From the NCBI GenBank assembly GCA_946902875.1, contig OX336340.1, positions 21,467,566-21,531,565 of the forward strand: a stretch of 64,000 nucleotides of DNA, given 5' to 3'. The DNA is from Nematopogon swammerdamellus (Eukaryota; Arthropoda; Insecta; Lepidoptera; Adelidae). The position numbers and the translations under genes were made by a program. The notes beneath the pieces were generated by a model. It was given only the letters and a program-made list of their open reading frames with translations, searched no databases and was not told where the DNA came from. Positions 11,001-18,972 of this stretch are shown here, one piece after another (position 1 is the stretch's first letter; every line of letters begins with the position of its first letter).

Positions 11001-14000
11001 ACCATTAAGCTGCCGAGGCTGACGATCCCTTAGTCGACTTTTACGACATGCAAATAAAAAAAAAATTACTTTGATAATTTAATAAGCTTTTCAACTTTAT
11101 GGGTTGCCTGAGTGGGGGTTTTTTTTCAAGTTTAGTTTGTACTATTTCAAACTCTTGAAATTGCCGAAAGAAAAGTTTATGATGATGATGATTATTAATA
11201 ATTATTATTTATAGCACCAACAGCTTGAAGCTGATGCGTGCATTTCACTTTATTGTGTTTTTTTTTCTCCTGAATGAACTGAACTGATGCCGTCTTGTAA
11301 GGACACGAGTGATTTATTTTTTATACAAAAAAAAACAACACAGGCAAAGAGGTTTTTTTTTTTTTTATGGAAACTGACACATTTGGCTACATCACCTACA
11401 ACGTCCGTGGTGTCAGCCCATAACACCGGGTGAACTAGGTGCTATGTCAGTGCTTCCCCCTTTGATCGTGCCGGCTACACTGAACTGGTCGGAAAACACA
11501 AACTATTTACATAGCCGTTTTGACCGACGTTTCATTCAGTGCGGTGGTACCAACCCGGGCGGGTTAAACCCTACCACCAAGTAAGATTAGGAGGGAAGGG
11601 ACCTACAGTTTTTTACGAGGAATCCGAACCTCGGTCAGCCTCCAACGGTCAGCGGTCACCCATCCAAGTACTGACCGCGCCCAGCGTTGCTTAACATTCA
11701 ATAGCGACAGTTGACTGTCTGCACCACTGAGCTATCGAGGCTGACAAAAGGAGAGGAGGTTGTTGGTTCTATTATTATCTTCAATATTTTAATTTGTAAT
11801 TGTTTGTATTGTGTTGTTTATTGATCATCATTCATATGTCAGAGTTAGACTGCACTCGAACTTGTCAAAATTTAGTTCTACCCTATTTAGAATAGAATAG
11901 AATAGAATAGAATAGAATAGAATAGAATAGAATTTTATTCAGTTGTACACATACATTATATTACAAACACCTTAACAGAGATGGAGCTACAGAGTACAAA
12001 AGAAAGGGCGTAGGCGCAGCATATGGCCACTCGAGTGTCTTAACTCAAGGGCCGCTGTTTTTAAGCCTAGCCTATATTAATACTAAAATTAAATTAAATC
12101 TAGAGAACTTTAAACAACATTAACAAAAATACACATTTACATAATATTTCAATTTTACACAGATTAACTTACAAACTACAAGACAATTAATTTTCAAGAT
12201 TAATAAACCCTATTACAATCGGCTTCAGCGAATGCCGTGTGGTAAGAGCTAGGCGCCACCATATGGTTTTAGATACCTACTCGACTCGACTAGCTAAGAG
12301 TGAAGGGAGGAGTGGGTTAGATCGCGCGTGTAGAAGTGTATTTACAGCAGTGTGAGGATTAGTGCCCTTTTTGTTCGGTAAGAAGGTATTTTTTTAAGGC
12401 CTTTTTGAAAGTGAGTGTACCGTGTGTATTTATTTACTCACCATTCTTTTGCACTCTTTTTTTTTAGAATTATCTTTTTCAATTTGTTAGGTATTTACCT
12501 AGTCTATTTTTGCATAGTTAGTGCTAAGCGCGCTTATTAATTCCTCTGGAAGTTGATCCCAGTCATCCACCACTCTTATTTTTAACCGACTTAAAAAAAA
12601 GGAGGAGGTTCTCAATTCGACTGTATTTTTGTTTTATGTCTGTTACCTCAGAGCTTTTGTTATGAAATGTTTGCAAATATTGCTGTGACAGACTGTGCGA
12701 CTTAGTTTCATGCTGTGGCTTCCATGAACGTTTTGGTTCAATGTGAACATTTTGGATCAGTTATGTCTCGAATTTCAGACCAAACGCAGGACGAGGAATC
12801 GGAAGAGGACGAGACCCAGAGCAGCGAAGACAAGCCCAGCGAAGCGGAGACCACCGAAGAGAAAGTCGCCACCAACGGTGAGGCGAAGGACAAAGTCAAA
12901 CCGAGAATTCCGGTCAAAGTGCTGACGGAGGAGGACGTGCAGAGCGGGAGGTACGGCATAAGCGACGTGATTCTCCCGCTGCCCGGCTACAACGTGGAGT
13001 ACCCACCGAATCTGCGGGAGTACTACGAGGAGCTGCTCACGAAAGACAACATCACCATTGATATGAAACACAAAATCAAGTAAGCATTCCCAATACTAGC
13101 ACTTAACCTAACTTACACTAAACTGAAATGAAAATGAAAATATACTTTATTGTACACCATTATATAAAAGGGTCACAAAAGGCGAGTTCAATGCCTTGCG
13201 GCATTCTTTACGAACTTACCTTTTGGGATGTGGAAAACACTCAAACCTTTGGAGTGGACAGTAGTATGAAATATAAATACATAACTTACATAGACAAACC
13301 GATCCTTAAATATACATAATTATTAATTACATATTATACACGGTGTTAACTTTTTGCGCGACATTTCAATTTTATTATTGAATAATAAACCACTTCGTAT
13401 ACTGATTATTTTGTGGTACTTAAAAATAAAATCTAAAATAGTTTAAAAAAATTGCATATTTTATTAATAATTTTACCTCAGCGACAATTTCTCTTTGGAA
13501 TGGTGTAGCGAGCGCCGCCGCGCGTCTGCGACCGTGTGTGAACTGTGTACCCAGCTGACTGACAATGTGTCGCGCGCTAGCTGTTGTATCGTGTCGATAT
13601 GAATGTGAATTTTTTGGTTTATTTGAAAAATTACCCAGCTTTCAATTTGTTTGGTAATGCAGTGCGATTCCTATTACGAAATACCATGTTTTTATACCAA
13701 ATATAGAAATTGAAAATTTTAAAACCAAAGCTCAAAAAAAAACCTTACCCCCTTTTTCGGCATCAGTATGTGACCCAGAATAACCCCCTTTCGGGAATGT
13801 CGCCCATTAAAGTTAACACCGTGTATACAATAAGTAAAATAAATATTGTGCTATACCTACATCAACTCTTATATACTATACACCACTGGCGGCTGGCCCG
13901 TGCGCTCGTGCGCCGCACGACCATAAAACATAGCAGCGTCACCCGAAAGAAATAAATAAATTGAAGTATTAAAAATTCTTCATGATTCTGACACCGCAAC

Positions 14001-17000
14001 TCGACCGAAAGTAAAAATATCAAACTGAATTTGTTTCTATTTCCTAGAACACAAGGCACGGTTTTGCGTGTACGTATCACGATACGATACGATTTCAAAA
14101 CGCACGACGGTGCACCGGGCGATTCCATTAATCATCATCATCATCATCATCATGATGATGATGATGATCATGATGATGAATCATCTAACTATTATTATTC
14201 ATTGCATATTATCAGCGAAAGTCGGTTTTTAGCACTTTGTACAACTTTTCGTCAATTAACAGTTAGGTATCGCGGTATCCATTAGATTCACGTTTGGGTT
14301 TAGTACTTAAGTACCTAGTGCACGCACACCCAGTCCCATAGGTCACCAGCCGCCACAGCTATACACACATACTTATATACTTTACATATATTTCAACTGG
14401 GTTGAAATGCAAGGGCATCAGTGAGTAAACTGTTTGCAGACATTAATTGTTGGTTTAAAACATGTTGAGTGAAGAAGCGTCAGGGGTGCAGGACTGCGTT
14501 GCGACGTGTATATCCGTTGTCTCTGCCTATCCCATTGGGAAACCGGCGTCGGGACATATGCATATAAACGCTTGCGTCAATGGTTACAGGAACTACTGCA
14601 TGTCGGGCGCGTACCGGCACGTGGTGGTCCGGCCGGAGGAGCTCGAGTGGAGCTGCGTGCGCTACAGCGACCCCTTCGGCGACCTCATACTGTCCGACCT
14701 GGACATTATGCAGGAGAAGAAGCTCACTAGCGTGCTGCCCGGTACACAACAACCATCTCTAGGAACTACTGCAACCATCTCTAGGAACTACTGCATTTCG
14801 GGCGCGTACCGGCACGTAGTGGTCCGTCCGGAGGAGCTCGAGTGGAGCTGCGTGCGCTACAGCGACCCCTTCGGCGACCTCACACTGTCCGACCTGGACA
14901 TCATGCAGGAGAAGAAGCTCACCAGCGTGCTGCCCGGTACACAACAACCATCTCTAGGAACTACTGCAACCATCTCTAGGAACTACTGCATGTGGGGCGC
15001 GTACCGGCACGTGGTGGTCCGTCCGGAGGAGCTCGAGTGGAGCTGCGTGCGCTACAGCGACCCCTTCGGCGACCTCACACTGTCCGACCTGGACATCATG
15101 CAGGAGAAGAAGCTCACCAGCGTGCTGCCCGGTACACAACAACCATCTCTAGGAACTACTGCATGTCGGGCGCGTACCGGCACGTGGTGGTCCGGCCGGA
15201 GGAGCTCGAGTGGAGCTGCGTGCGCTACAGCGACCCCTTCGGCGACCTCATACTGTCCGACCTGGACATTATGCAGGAGAAGAAGCTCACTAGCGTGCTG
15301 CCCGGTACACAACAACCATCTCTAGGAACTACTGCAACCATCTCTAGGAACTACTGCATTTCGGGCGCGTACCGGCACGTAGTGGTCCGTCCGGAGGAGC
15401 TCGAGTGGAGCTGCGTGCGCTACAGCGACCCCTTCGGCGACCTCACACTGTCCGACCTGGACATCATGCAGGAGAAGAAGCTCACCAGCGTGCTGCCCGG
15501 TACACAACAACCATCTCTAGGAACTACTGCAACCATCTCTAGGAACTACTGCATGTGGGGCGCGTACCGGCACGTGGTGGTCCGTCCGGAGGAGCTCGAG
15601 TGGAGCTGCGTGCGCTACAGCGACCCCTTCGGCGACCTCACACTGTCCGACCTGGACATCATGCAGGAGAAGAAGCTCACCAGCGTGCTGCCCGGTACAC
15701 AACAACCATCTCTAGGAACTACTGCATGTCGGGCGCGTACCGGCACGTGGTGGTCCGGCCGGAGGAGCTCGAGTGGAGCTGCGTGCGCTACAGCGACCCC
15801 TTCGGCGACCTCATACTGTCCGACCTGGACATCATGCAGGAGAAGAAGCTCACCAGCGTGCTGCCCGGTACACAACAACCATCTCTAGGAACTACTGCAA
15901 CCATCTCTAGGAACTACTGCATGTCGGGCGCGTACCGGCACGTGGTGGTCCGGCCGGAGGAGCTCGAGTGGAGCTGCGTGCGCTACAGCGACCCCTTCGG
16001 CGACCTCATACTGTCCGACCTGGACTTCATGCAGGAGAAGAAGCTCACCAGCGTGCTGCCCGGTACACAACAACCATCTCTAGGAACTACTGCAACCATC
16101 TCTAGGAACTACTGCATGTCGGGCGCGTACCGGCACGTGGTGGTCCGGCTGGAGGAGCTCGAGTGGAGCTACGTGCGCTACAGCGACCCCTTCGGCGACC
16201 TCATACTGTCCGACCTGGACATCATGCAGGAGAAGAAGCTCACCAGCGTGCTGCCCGGTACACAACAACCGTCTCTGTCGCCTTTTCCACTAATCTCGAC
16301 AAATCGCGCCGTTTGTGACGTGACTGGCCAATAGGGCCTCATGACAGACATACAGATGGGGACACCTTCCAGAAAGTGAGCATAAACAGAATCAGATTTT
16401 TTTAATTATTATTTTATTTATGGAAACTGACACGATTGGCTAAATCGCCTACTACATCCGTGATGTCAGCGCCATAACGCCTTGGTGAACTAGGTGCCAT
16501 GTCAGTGCTTCCCTTCGGTCGTGTCGTCTACACTGAACTGGACGGAAAACACAAACTATTTACATAGCCGTTTCGACCGACGTTTCATTCAGTGCGGTTA
16601 TACCAACCCGGGCGGGTTGAACCCTACCACCTAGTAAGGTAAGAAGGGAAGGGACATACAATTTTACGTGGAATCCGAACCAGGGTCAGCCTCCAACGGT
16701 CGAACGCTCACCATCCAAGTACTGACCGCGCCCAGCGTTGCTTCACAATAAATAGCACCACTGAACTATCGAGGCTGTCAAAAAACCTACTACATCTGTG
16801 ATGTCAGCCCATAACACCCACCACTATTTAAAAGGCCGTTTCAACCGACCTTTCATTCAGTGTGGTAGTACCAATCTGGAGCTAGTACATCAAATAATAA
16901 ACTAGTTATTGTTGTTTATTGTTTATTTAGCATCTATTGGCAGTACACTGCGCTCAGATTTGTCATATTTACATTGTAACATTCCGCCAGATCGATTATC

Positions 17001-17343
17001 ACAGCGAAGAACGACTGACAAGAAACTTCACTGGAAATTTTTTCAATTTATATAAAACATACAAAATATTTCAGACGGCAAGTACAAGGCTTTGCTTCTG
17101 ACGATGTCGCTGCCCGCGAGCTGCTACGCCACCATGGCGCTCCGTGAACTCCTCAAAGTGGACACATCCGGGGACTCGCAGGCGCAACAGAACAACTATC
17201 ACAAGGAGCCCGAAGCGGAGGCGGCCAAGGAGGGCGAGGAGGAGGCGGAGGGCGCCGAGGGCGCCGACAACGGTGACGCCGAGAAGCGAAAACTGGAAGT
17301 CGAAGAGGAAACGGAAGCCAAACGGGTCAAGACGGACGAGTGA
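4898..17343 (+). CDS. PUS7: Pseudouridine synthase PUS7 (TruD family), 3' part, with two amplified exons
   Basis: Six exon types join in phase: A 4898-5066, B (nine copies) 6797-9102, C 10412-10565, D 12779-13079, E (nine copies) 14590-16257, F 17075-17343. Their concatenated translation follows the C-terminal half of eukaryotic PUS7 in order: [90 protein letters not shown]7 converts uridine to pseudouridine in tRNA, mRNA and snRNA without a guide RNA. The catalytic aspartate of the family lies N-terminal to these segments, so it and the start codon must be upstream of the window. Junction phases are A/B 0, B/C 0, C/D 1, D/E 2, E/F 1, all consistent for a transcript using one B and one E. Identity is from recall of the family; a protein search would settle it. 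Confidence 0.9.
5822..6286 (-). mobile_element. 5'-truncated 3' fragment of the RLE-type non-LTR element (third copy)
   Basis: On the - strand it reads [20 protein letters not shown] and [18 protein letters not shown], matching the C-terminal end of the two larger copies at 17553-22514, with the same 3' UTR (TTGCGATGGCTTCACCGAAC on the + strand). Homology stops near CTTTCCCAT at about 6286. It is a dead fragment. Confidence 0.9.
6341..6772 (-). mobile_element. Composite tRNA/5S-like SINE with extra head module
   Basis: Minus-oriented copy: the T-run and TTTATGGAAACTGAC at its left are the complement of the SINE tail. The body runs to AGCTGCCGAGGCTGAC at 6687. The GTCGTAAAAGTCGACTAAG / GGGGCTATTC module (6688-6772) adjoins it. 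It ends about 25 bp before PUS7 exon B1. Confidence 0.85.
6797..9102 (+). CDS. PUS7: PUS7 exon B array: nine tandem copies of a 186-bp exon
   Basis: Copies are at 6797-6982, 7062-7247, 7327-7512, 7592-7777, 7857-8042, 8122-8307, 8387-8572, 8652-8837 and 8917-9102, an exact 265-bp period. Each is 62 codons, begins (A/S)[10 protein letters not shown], contains [13 protein letters not shown] and [12 protein letters not shown], and ends VGALGK followed by donor GTTACT. Copies are separated by 79-bp introns ending CTCCCTGTTTAG, so every copy has its own donor and acceptor. Both junctions are phase 0, so any number of copies keeps the frame. Coding differences between copies are nearly limited to Leu or Val in CKY(L/V)K and Ala or Ser at the first residue. 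In PUS7 this segment precedes the HSYQS block and is present once, so probably one copy is used per mRNA. Other long open frames here are shadows of the repeat. Confidence 0.85.
6797..9181 (+). repeat. PUS7: 265-bp tandem repeat (exon B plus intron), nine units
   Basis: The unit is one 186-bp exon plus one 79-bp intron. Variant patterns show a second level: units 1-4 (Leu, Val, Val, Leu with CTGTCG and GCCCTC changes) recur in units 5-8, a 1060-bp higher-order period (6797-7856 and 7857-8916). The ninth unit carries private changes and its intron diverges after GTTACTATCTACTGTCGC. Confidence 0.9.
9885..10060 (+). pseudogene. Non-LTR reverse transcriptase C-terminal relic
   Basis: Broken frames read KLKW-WAGHVSR-DDDRV and GRPWT, the GHV.R...DR....WRPW block found at the C-terminus of many lepidopteran non-LTR polyproteins. 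The same block is at 32310-32790. It is too short and broken to be coding. Confidence 0.6.
10185..10382 (+). repeat. Dispersed repeat (CCTATAATAAAATCCTGTG ... GGGCACAGCTAGTT)
   Basis: It begins with ATAATAAAATCCTGTGAGTG and a TGTCTGTCTGTCC tract, has an internal A-run, and ends GCGGGCACAGCTAGTT. I recognise these ends from a widespread insect repeat type but cannot name the class. It lies directly upstream of the PUS7 exon C acceptor. Confidence 0.55.
10412..10565 (+). CDS. PUS7: PUS7 exon C
   Basis: The acceptor TTATGTGTCAG ends at 10411 and the donor GTAATT starts at 10566. It has 51 codons plus one base (phase 1). It encodes [20 protein letters not shown] and [11 protein letters not shown], the YIHSYQSYxWN block that is among the most conserved parts of PUS7/TruD. 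Confidence 0.9.
10708..11051 (-). mobile_element. Composite tRNA/5S-like SINE copy
   Basis: Minus-oriented, missing the A-tail (starts GGCTACATCACCTACAACAT). It carries the standard body, the complement of the B box near 10938, and ends AAGCTGCCGAGGCTGACGATC followed by a short GTCGTAAAAG module. Confidence 0.85.
11351..11746 (-). mobile_element. Composite tRNA/5S-like SINE copy, near full length
   Basis: Minus-oriented copy from the T-run/TTTATGGAAACTGACAC to GAGCTATCGAGGCTGAC. The tRNA-like A and B boxes and the 5S-like segment (complement of GCAACGCTGGGCGCGGTCAG, about 11678-11699) are all present. Confidence 0.9.
11888..12300 (-). mobile_element. Retroelement 3' end with (ATTCT)n tail, minus strand
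   Basis: An AATAG microsatellite (11888-11930) is followed by AATTTTATTCAGTTGTACAC. Read on the - strand this is AATAAAATT plus an ATTCT tail, the usual 3' end of a non-LTR/SINE insertion. No coding sequence is recognisable in the body. Confidence 0.5.
12779..13079 (+). CDS. PUS7: PUS7 exon D
   Basis: The acceptor CGAATTTCAG ends at 12778 and the donor GTAAGC starts at 13080. Two leading bases complete the codon split with exon C, then 99 codons and two trailing bases. The first half is a very acidic low-complexity insert ([18 protein letters not shown]), then [20 protein letters not shown] and [19 protein letters not shown], matching the YSIHDVVMPLPGFDV...YREML block of PUS7. The ATG at 12715 is intronic, because the reading frame to exon C requires the 12778 splice site. 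Confidence 0.9.
13124..13225 (-). repeat. Retroelement 3' end with (TTTTCA)n tail
   Basis: On the - strand it reads TGTACAATAAAGTATATTTTC then TTTTCATTTTCA, a polyadenylation-like signal with a simple-sequence tail typical of insect non-LTR and SINE insertions. Confidence 0.5.
13339..13823. mobile_element. Mariner-type MITE, TA target duplication
   Basis: Terminal inverted repeats CACGGTGTTAACTTT (13339) and its complement (ending 13823) are each flanked by TA. At 485 bp with no coding capacity, it lies in PUS7 intron D-E. Confidence 0.75.
14480..14560 (+). pseudogene. Non-LTR 3' tail relic upstream of exon E1
   Basis: [21 protein letters not shown] resembles the C-terminal tail seen at 59770-59834 (CQDRGTWRSVVSAYPAGKQA and stop). 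It ends in a CATATG/CATATAA stretch about 30 bp before the first exon E copy, so a retroelement end lies next to the amplified exon. Confidence 0.55.
14590..16257 (+). CDS. PUS7: PUS7 exon E array: nine tandem copies of a 152-bp exon
   Basis: Copies start at 14590, 14785, 14980, 15153, 15348, 15543, 15716, 15911 and 16106, each 152 bp, ending at GTGCTGCCCG before donor GTACAC. Each encodes NYC(M/I)(S/W)[26 protein letters not shown] and EKKLTSVLP, the SGAYRKIIIRP block of PUS7. The exon needs two bases from exon D at its start (phase 2) and leaves one base for exon F (phase 1), so it is asymmetric: joining two copies shifts the frame and only one copy (or four, seven) preserves it. Copies are separated by only 43, 43 and 21 bp in rotation, all starting GT and ending AG but too short for usual introns. 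Read-through stays open within each three-copy block, then shifts. Copy 9 has the most changes (Pro to Leu, Cys to Tyr). Confidence 0.85.
14590..16257 (+). repeat. PUS7: 195/195/173-bp tandem repeat of exon E, 563-bp higher-order period
   Basis: Unit order by the start codons is ATG-TCG, ATT-TCG, ATG-TGG, then the same three again, then three ATG-TCG copies. Copies 1-3 and 4-6 form a near-identical 563-bp block. The 43-bp spacer equals the 21-bp spacer plus a 22-bp duplicate that contains the first ten bases of the exon. Confidence 0.9.
16258..17074 (+). other. PUS7 intron E-F
   Basis: It contains a SINE copy (16396-16782), a second SINE fragment (16783-16883), and the TTGTTTATTG-type repeat at about 16905-17040 also found in the other PUS7 introns. 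The final acceptor is AAAATATTTCAG ending at 17074. Confidence 0.7.
16396..16883 (-). mobile_element. SINE copy plus adjoining SINE fragment
   Basis: Minus-oriented diverged copy (TTTATGGAAACTGACACG at the left, ACTATCGAGGCTGTC at 16782), followed by a second piece beginning ACCTACTACATCTGTGATG and ending AGTACCAATCTGG. Confidence 0.8.
17075..17343 (+). CDS. PUS7: PUS7 terminal exon F
   Basis: It starts after AATATTTCAG and ends at TGA 17341-17343. Two leading bases complete Asp from exon [21 protein letters not shown] and [11 protein letters not shown] match the C-terminal core of PUS7. The core is followed by a lineage-specific acidic tail and a basic stretch ([18 protein letters not shown]) that could act as a nuclear signal. 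Human PUS7 ends soon after the core, so the tail is extra. No AATAAA is seen before the TIR element starting at 17425, so the 3' UTR may run into that element. Confidence 0.9.
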
Positions 17344-17812
17344 TGCGCGCGTGAGACGCTCAACAATGTACGCGTAGCGCGCCCTCTCTTCTCTATAGGT
17401 TATGTATGCTCGGTGTTGCATTAAGTGCTGCGACACACCTGTCAATGGTACGGCGCCGAAAGTTCGGCTAAATACGCTCGTAGTGTTTTTTAAGTAACCT
17501 ATGGCACATCAGCCGAAATTACTTGGCGTTCGGCGTATTGCTGAAGGAAGGGAAGGTGTGGATCTAAGCTTGCGATGGCTTCACCGAACATATCCGGGCC
17601 CATCGGCAGTAGAGGAGGGTATTAATCGAGGTCGGGACTAGCGAGTGGCCACTCTAAATTTCCCGCGCATGCTTCACGTTTCGGCTCGCTTCAAGCCCTC
17701 GTCAGCTAGTCTGCGTTGACTAGGACGCGGGGAAACCACCAGTCCCGCTCTCGACCTCCCTCTCTCTACCTATCCATATTCTGTAGGATGCTTCCAGTGA
17801 CATTTTCGAAGC

Positions 17813-18949
17813 TCATTCCATATATGAGCTTAGCGTCGATCTTGGGAGCCCTAGATTCTTGAAGAGACTGTAGAGCGACTTCGCTGGTAGTCCTCTTGCT
17901 CCGACTTCCACAGCGAAGAGATCAGTCTTGAATCCGTTTCTCACAATCCGGTCTACTAAGTTGCAGTACTTGTTAAGTTTGATGTTGTGGTCCTTCGGTA
18001 TGTTACTTTCCCATGGAACTGTAAGTTCAACAAGTACTACATGCTTTGTCGCTTTTGAGAATATGAGTATATCCGGTCTTAATGCTGTGGTACAGATTTC
18101 TGAAGGCATTTGGTAATGCTTCTCATGTGTGTCCATCAACAATTCCCAATCCTTTGCTGCTCCCAAAATTGAAGAAGGTTTAGTCCTATCTTTGGGCAGC
18201 TTATTGGCTCCAGGTTTCACAAAGTTGACCTTCTGGAAGCCGCTACTGGTTTGCCCTTTCCTGGTCCGTGCAATTGACAGGTTGATGGCCTCTCTGATGA
18301 TTTGGAGGACTTTATCATGACGGTAGGAATACTGGCGTCGCTCAAGTAGTATTTTGCATCCGCATAACAAATGTTTGGCCGTGCCTACGAACTCCTTACA
18401 TGACGGGCATAGTCTATTTGTAGATTTCCCCCATCTAACTAGGTTACTCGGGTCGGGGAGAGTAAGCTGGAATGCATTTAAGTAGAACTTAAGCAGCTCA
18501 GGGGACCAGTTGTATATTATGGATTTCCACTTCAATGCAGGAGGGATGCAGAAGTCACCCACTGTTAGCCAATCATTCTGCATTTCTAGGTTTAAGGCGT
18601 GAAGTTTGAAGCCTTGTTCCATGTCCTCCTGAGCAAAACCTTTCAGTATTTCTTTATCAGACTTTGCTGTTTCTATGCCCAATCCAGATCTATTGGTGCG
18701 TGTACCAACTTGGAATGATTTGTAGAAGTCGAGTCTCGATTCCAGTTCATCTGATAGTGATGTGTTGGGTAAGGCTTGAATAGCGCTATCATTGGAGTCT
18801 TTGAGTATACATCGTTTGGCTATTCTCGCCTTTTGATAAAATATCGACGGTTTCTTAATGTTCAGTCCAAAGTTATTGTGAGATCTGTATAGCGTTGACG
18901 AGTCAGCCGGGTGAGCCAGTCCAAACCATGATTTCAGGAATCTGGTCAC
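17813..18949 (-). pseudogene. RLE non-LTR element: endonuclease part, frame-broken
   Basis: It continues the RT ORF in a different frame (VTRFLKSWFGLAHPADSS, open back to the tandem duplication). It has the CX2CX8HX3C knuckle CPSCKEFVGTAKHLLC and the nuclease core RPDILIF ... VVLVELTVPWE, consistent with a PD-(D/E)XK fold. The stop after SSYME at 17813 is premature: copy 2 reads on for about 30 residues at the same place. No functional protein is predicted from this copy. Confidence 0.85.
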
Positions 18950-18972
18950 ATACGAGTCTAATTTAGTCTAAT

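Larger units (their letters stand above)
10566..12778 (+). other. PUS7 intron C-D, repeat filled
   Basis: It has two SINE copies (10708-11051 and 11351-11746), a retroelement 3' end with an (AATAG)n tail (11888-12300), and an AAAAAAAAGGAGGAGGTTCTCAATTCG motif near 12593 whose complement recurs near 24005-24040. No gene. Confidence 0.7.
13080..14589 (+). other. PUS7 intron D-E
   Basis: It contains a retroelement 3' end on the - strand (13124-13225, AATGAAAATGAAAATATACT tail), a TA-flanked MITE (13339-13823), an (ATC)n/(GAT)n inverted microsatellite (14130-14178) and a retroelement 3' tail reading [14 protein letters not shown] (about 14480-14560) just upstream of exon E1. Confidence 0.7.

Noticed and set aside
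12715..12778. ATG-initiated N-terminus upstream of exon D
   Set aside because: The TTTCAG at 12778 and the codon split with exon C show this stretch is intron.
14031..14285. His/Asp-repeat protein
   Set aside because: It is translation of an (ATC)n/(GAT)n microsatellite in a PUS7 intron.
14480..16268. Open frames on both strands across the exon E array
   Set aside because: The - strand frames and the alternative + frames are shadows of the repeat; the 65-codon unit keeps spurious frames open.
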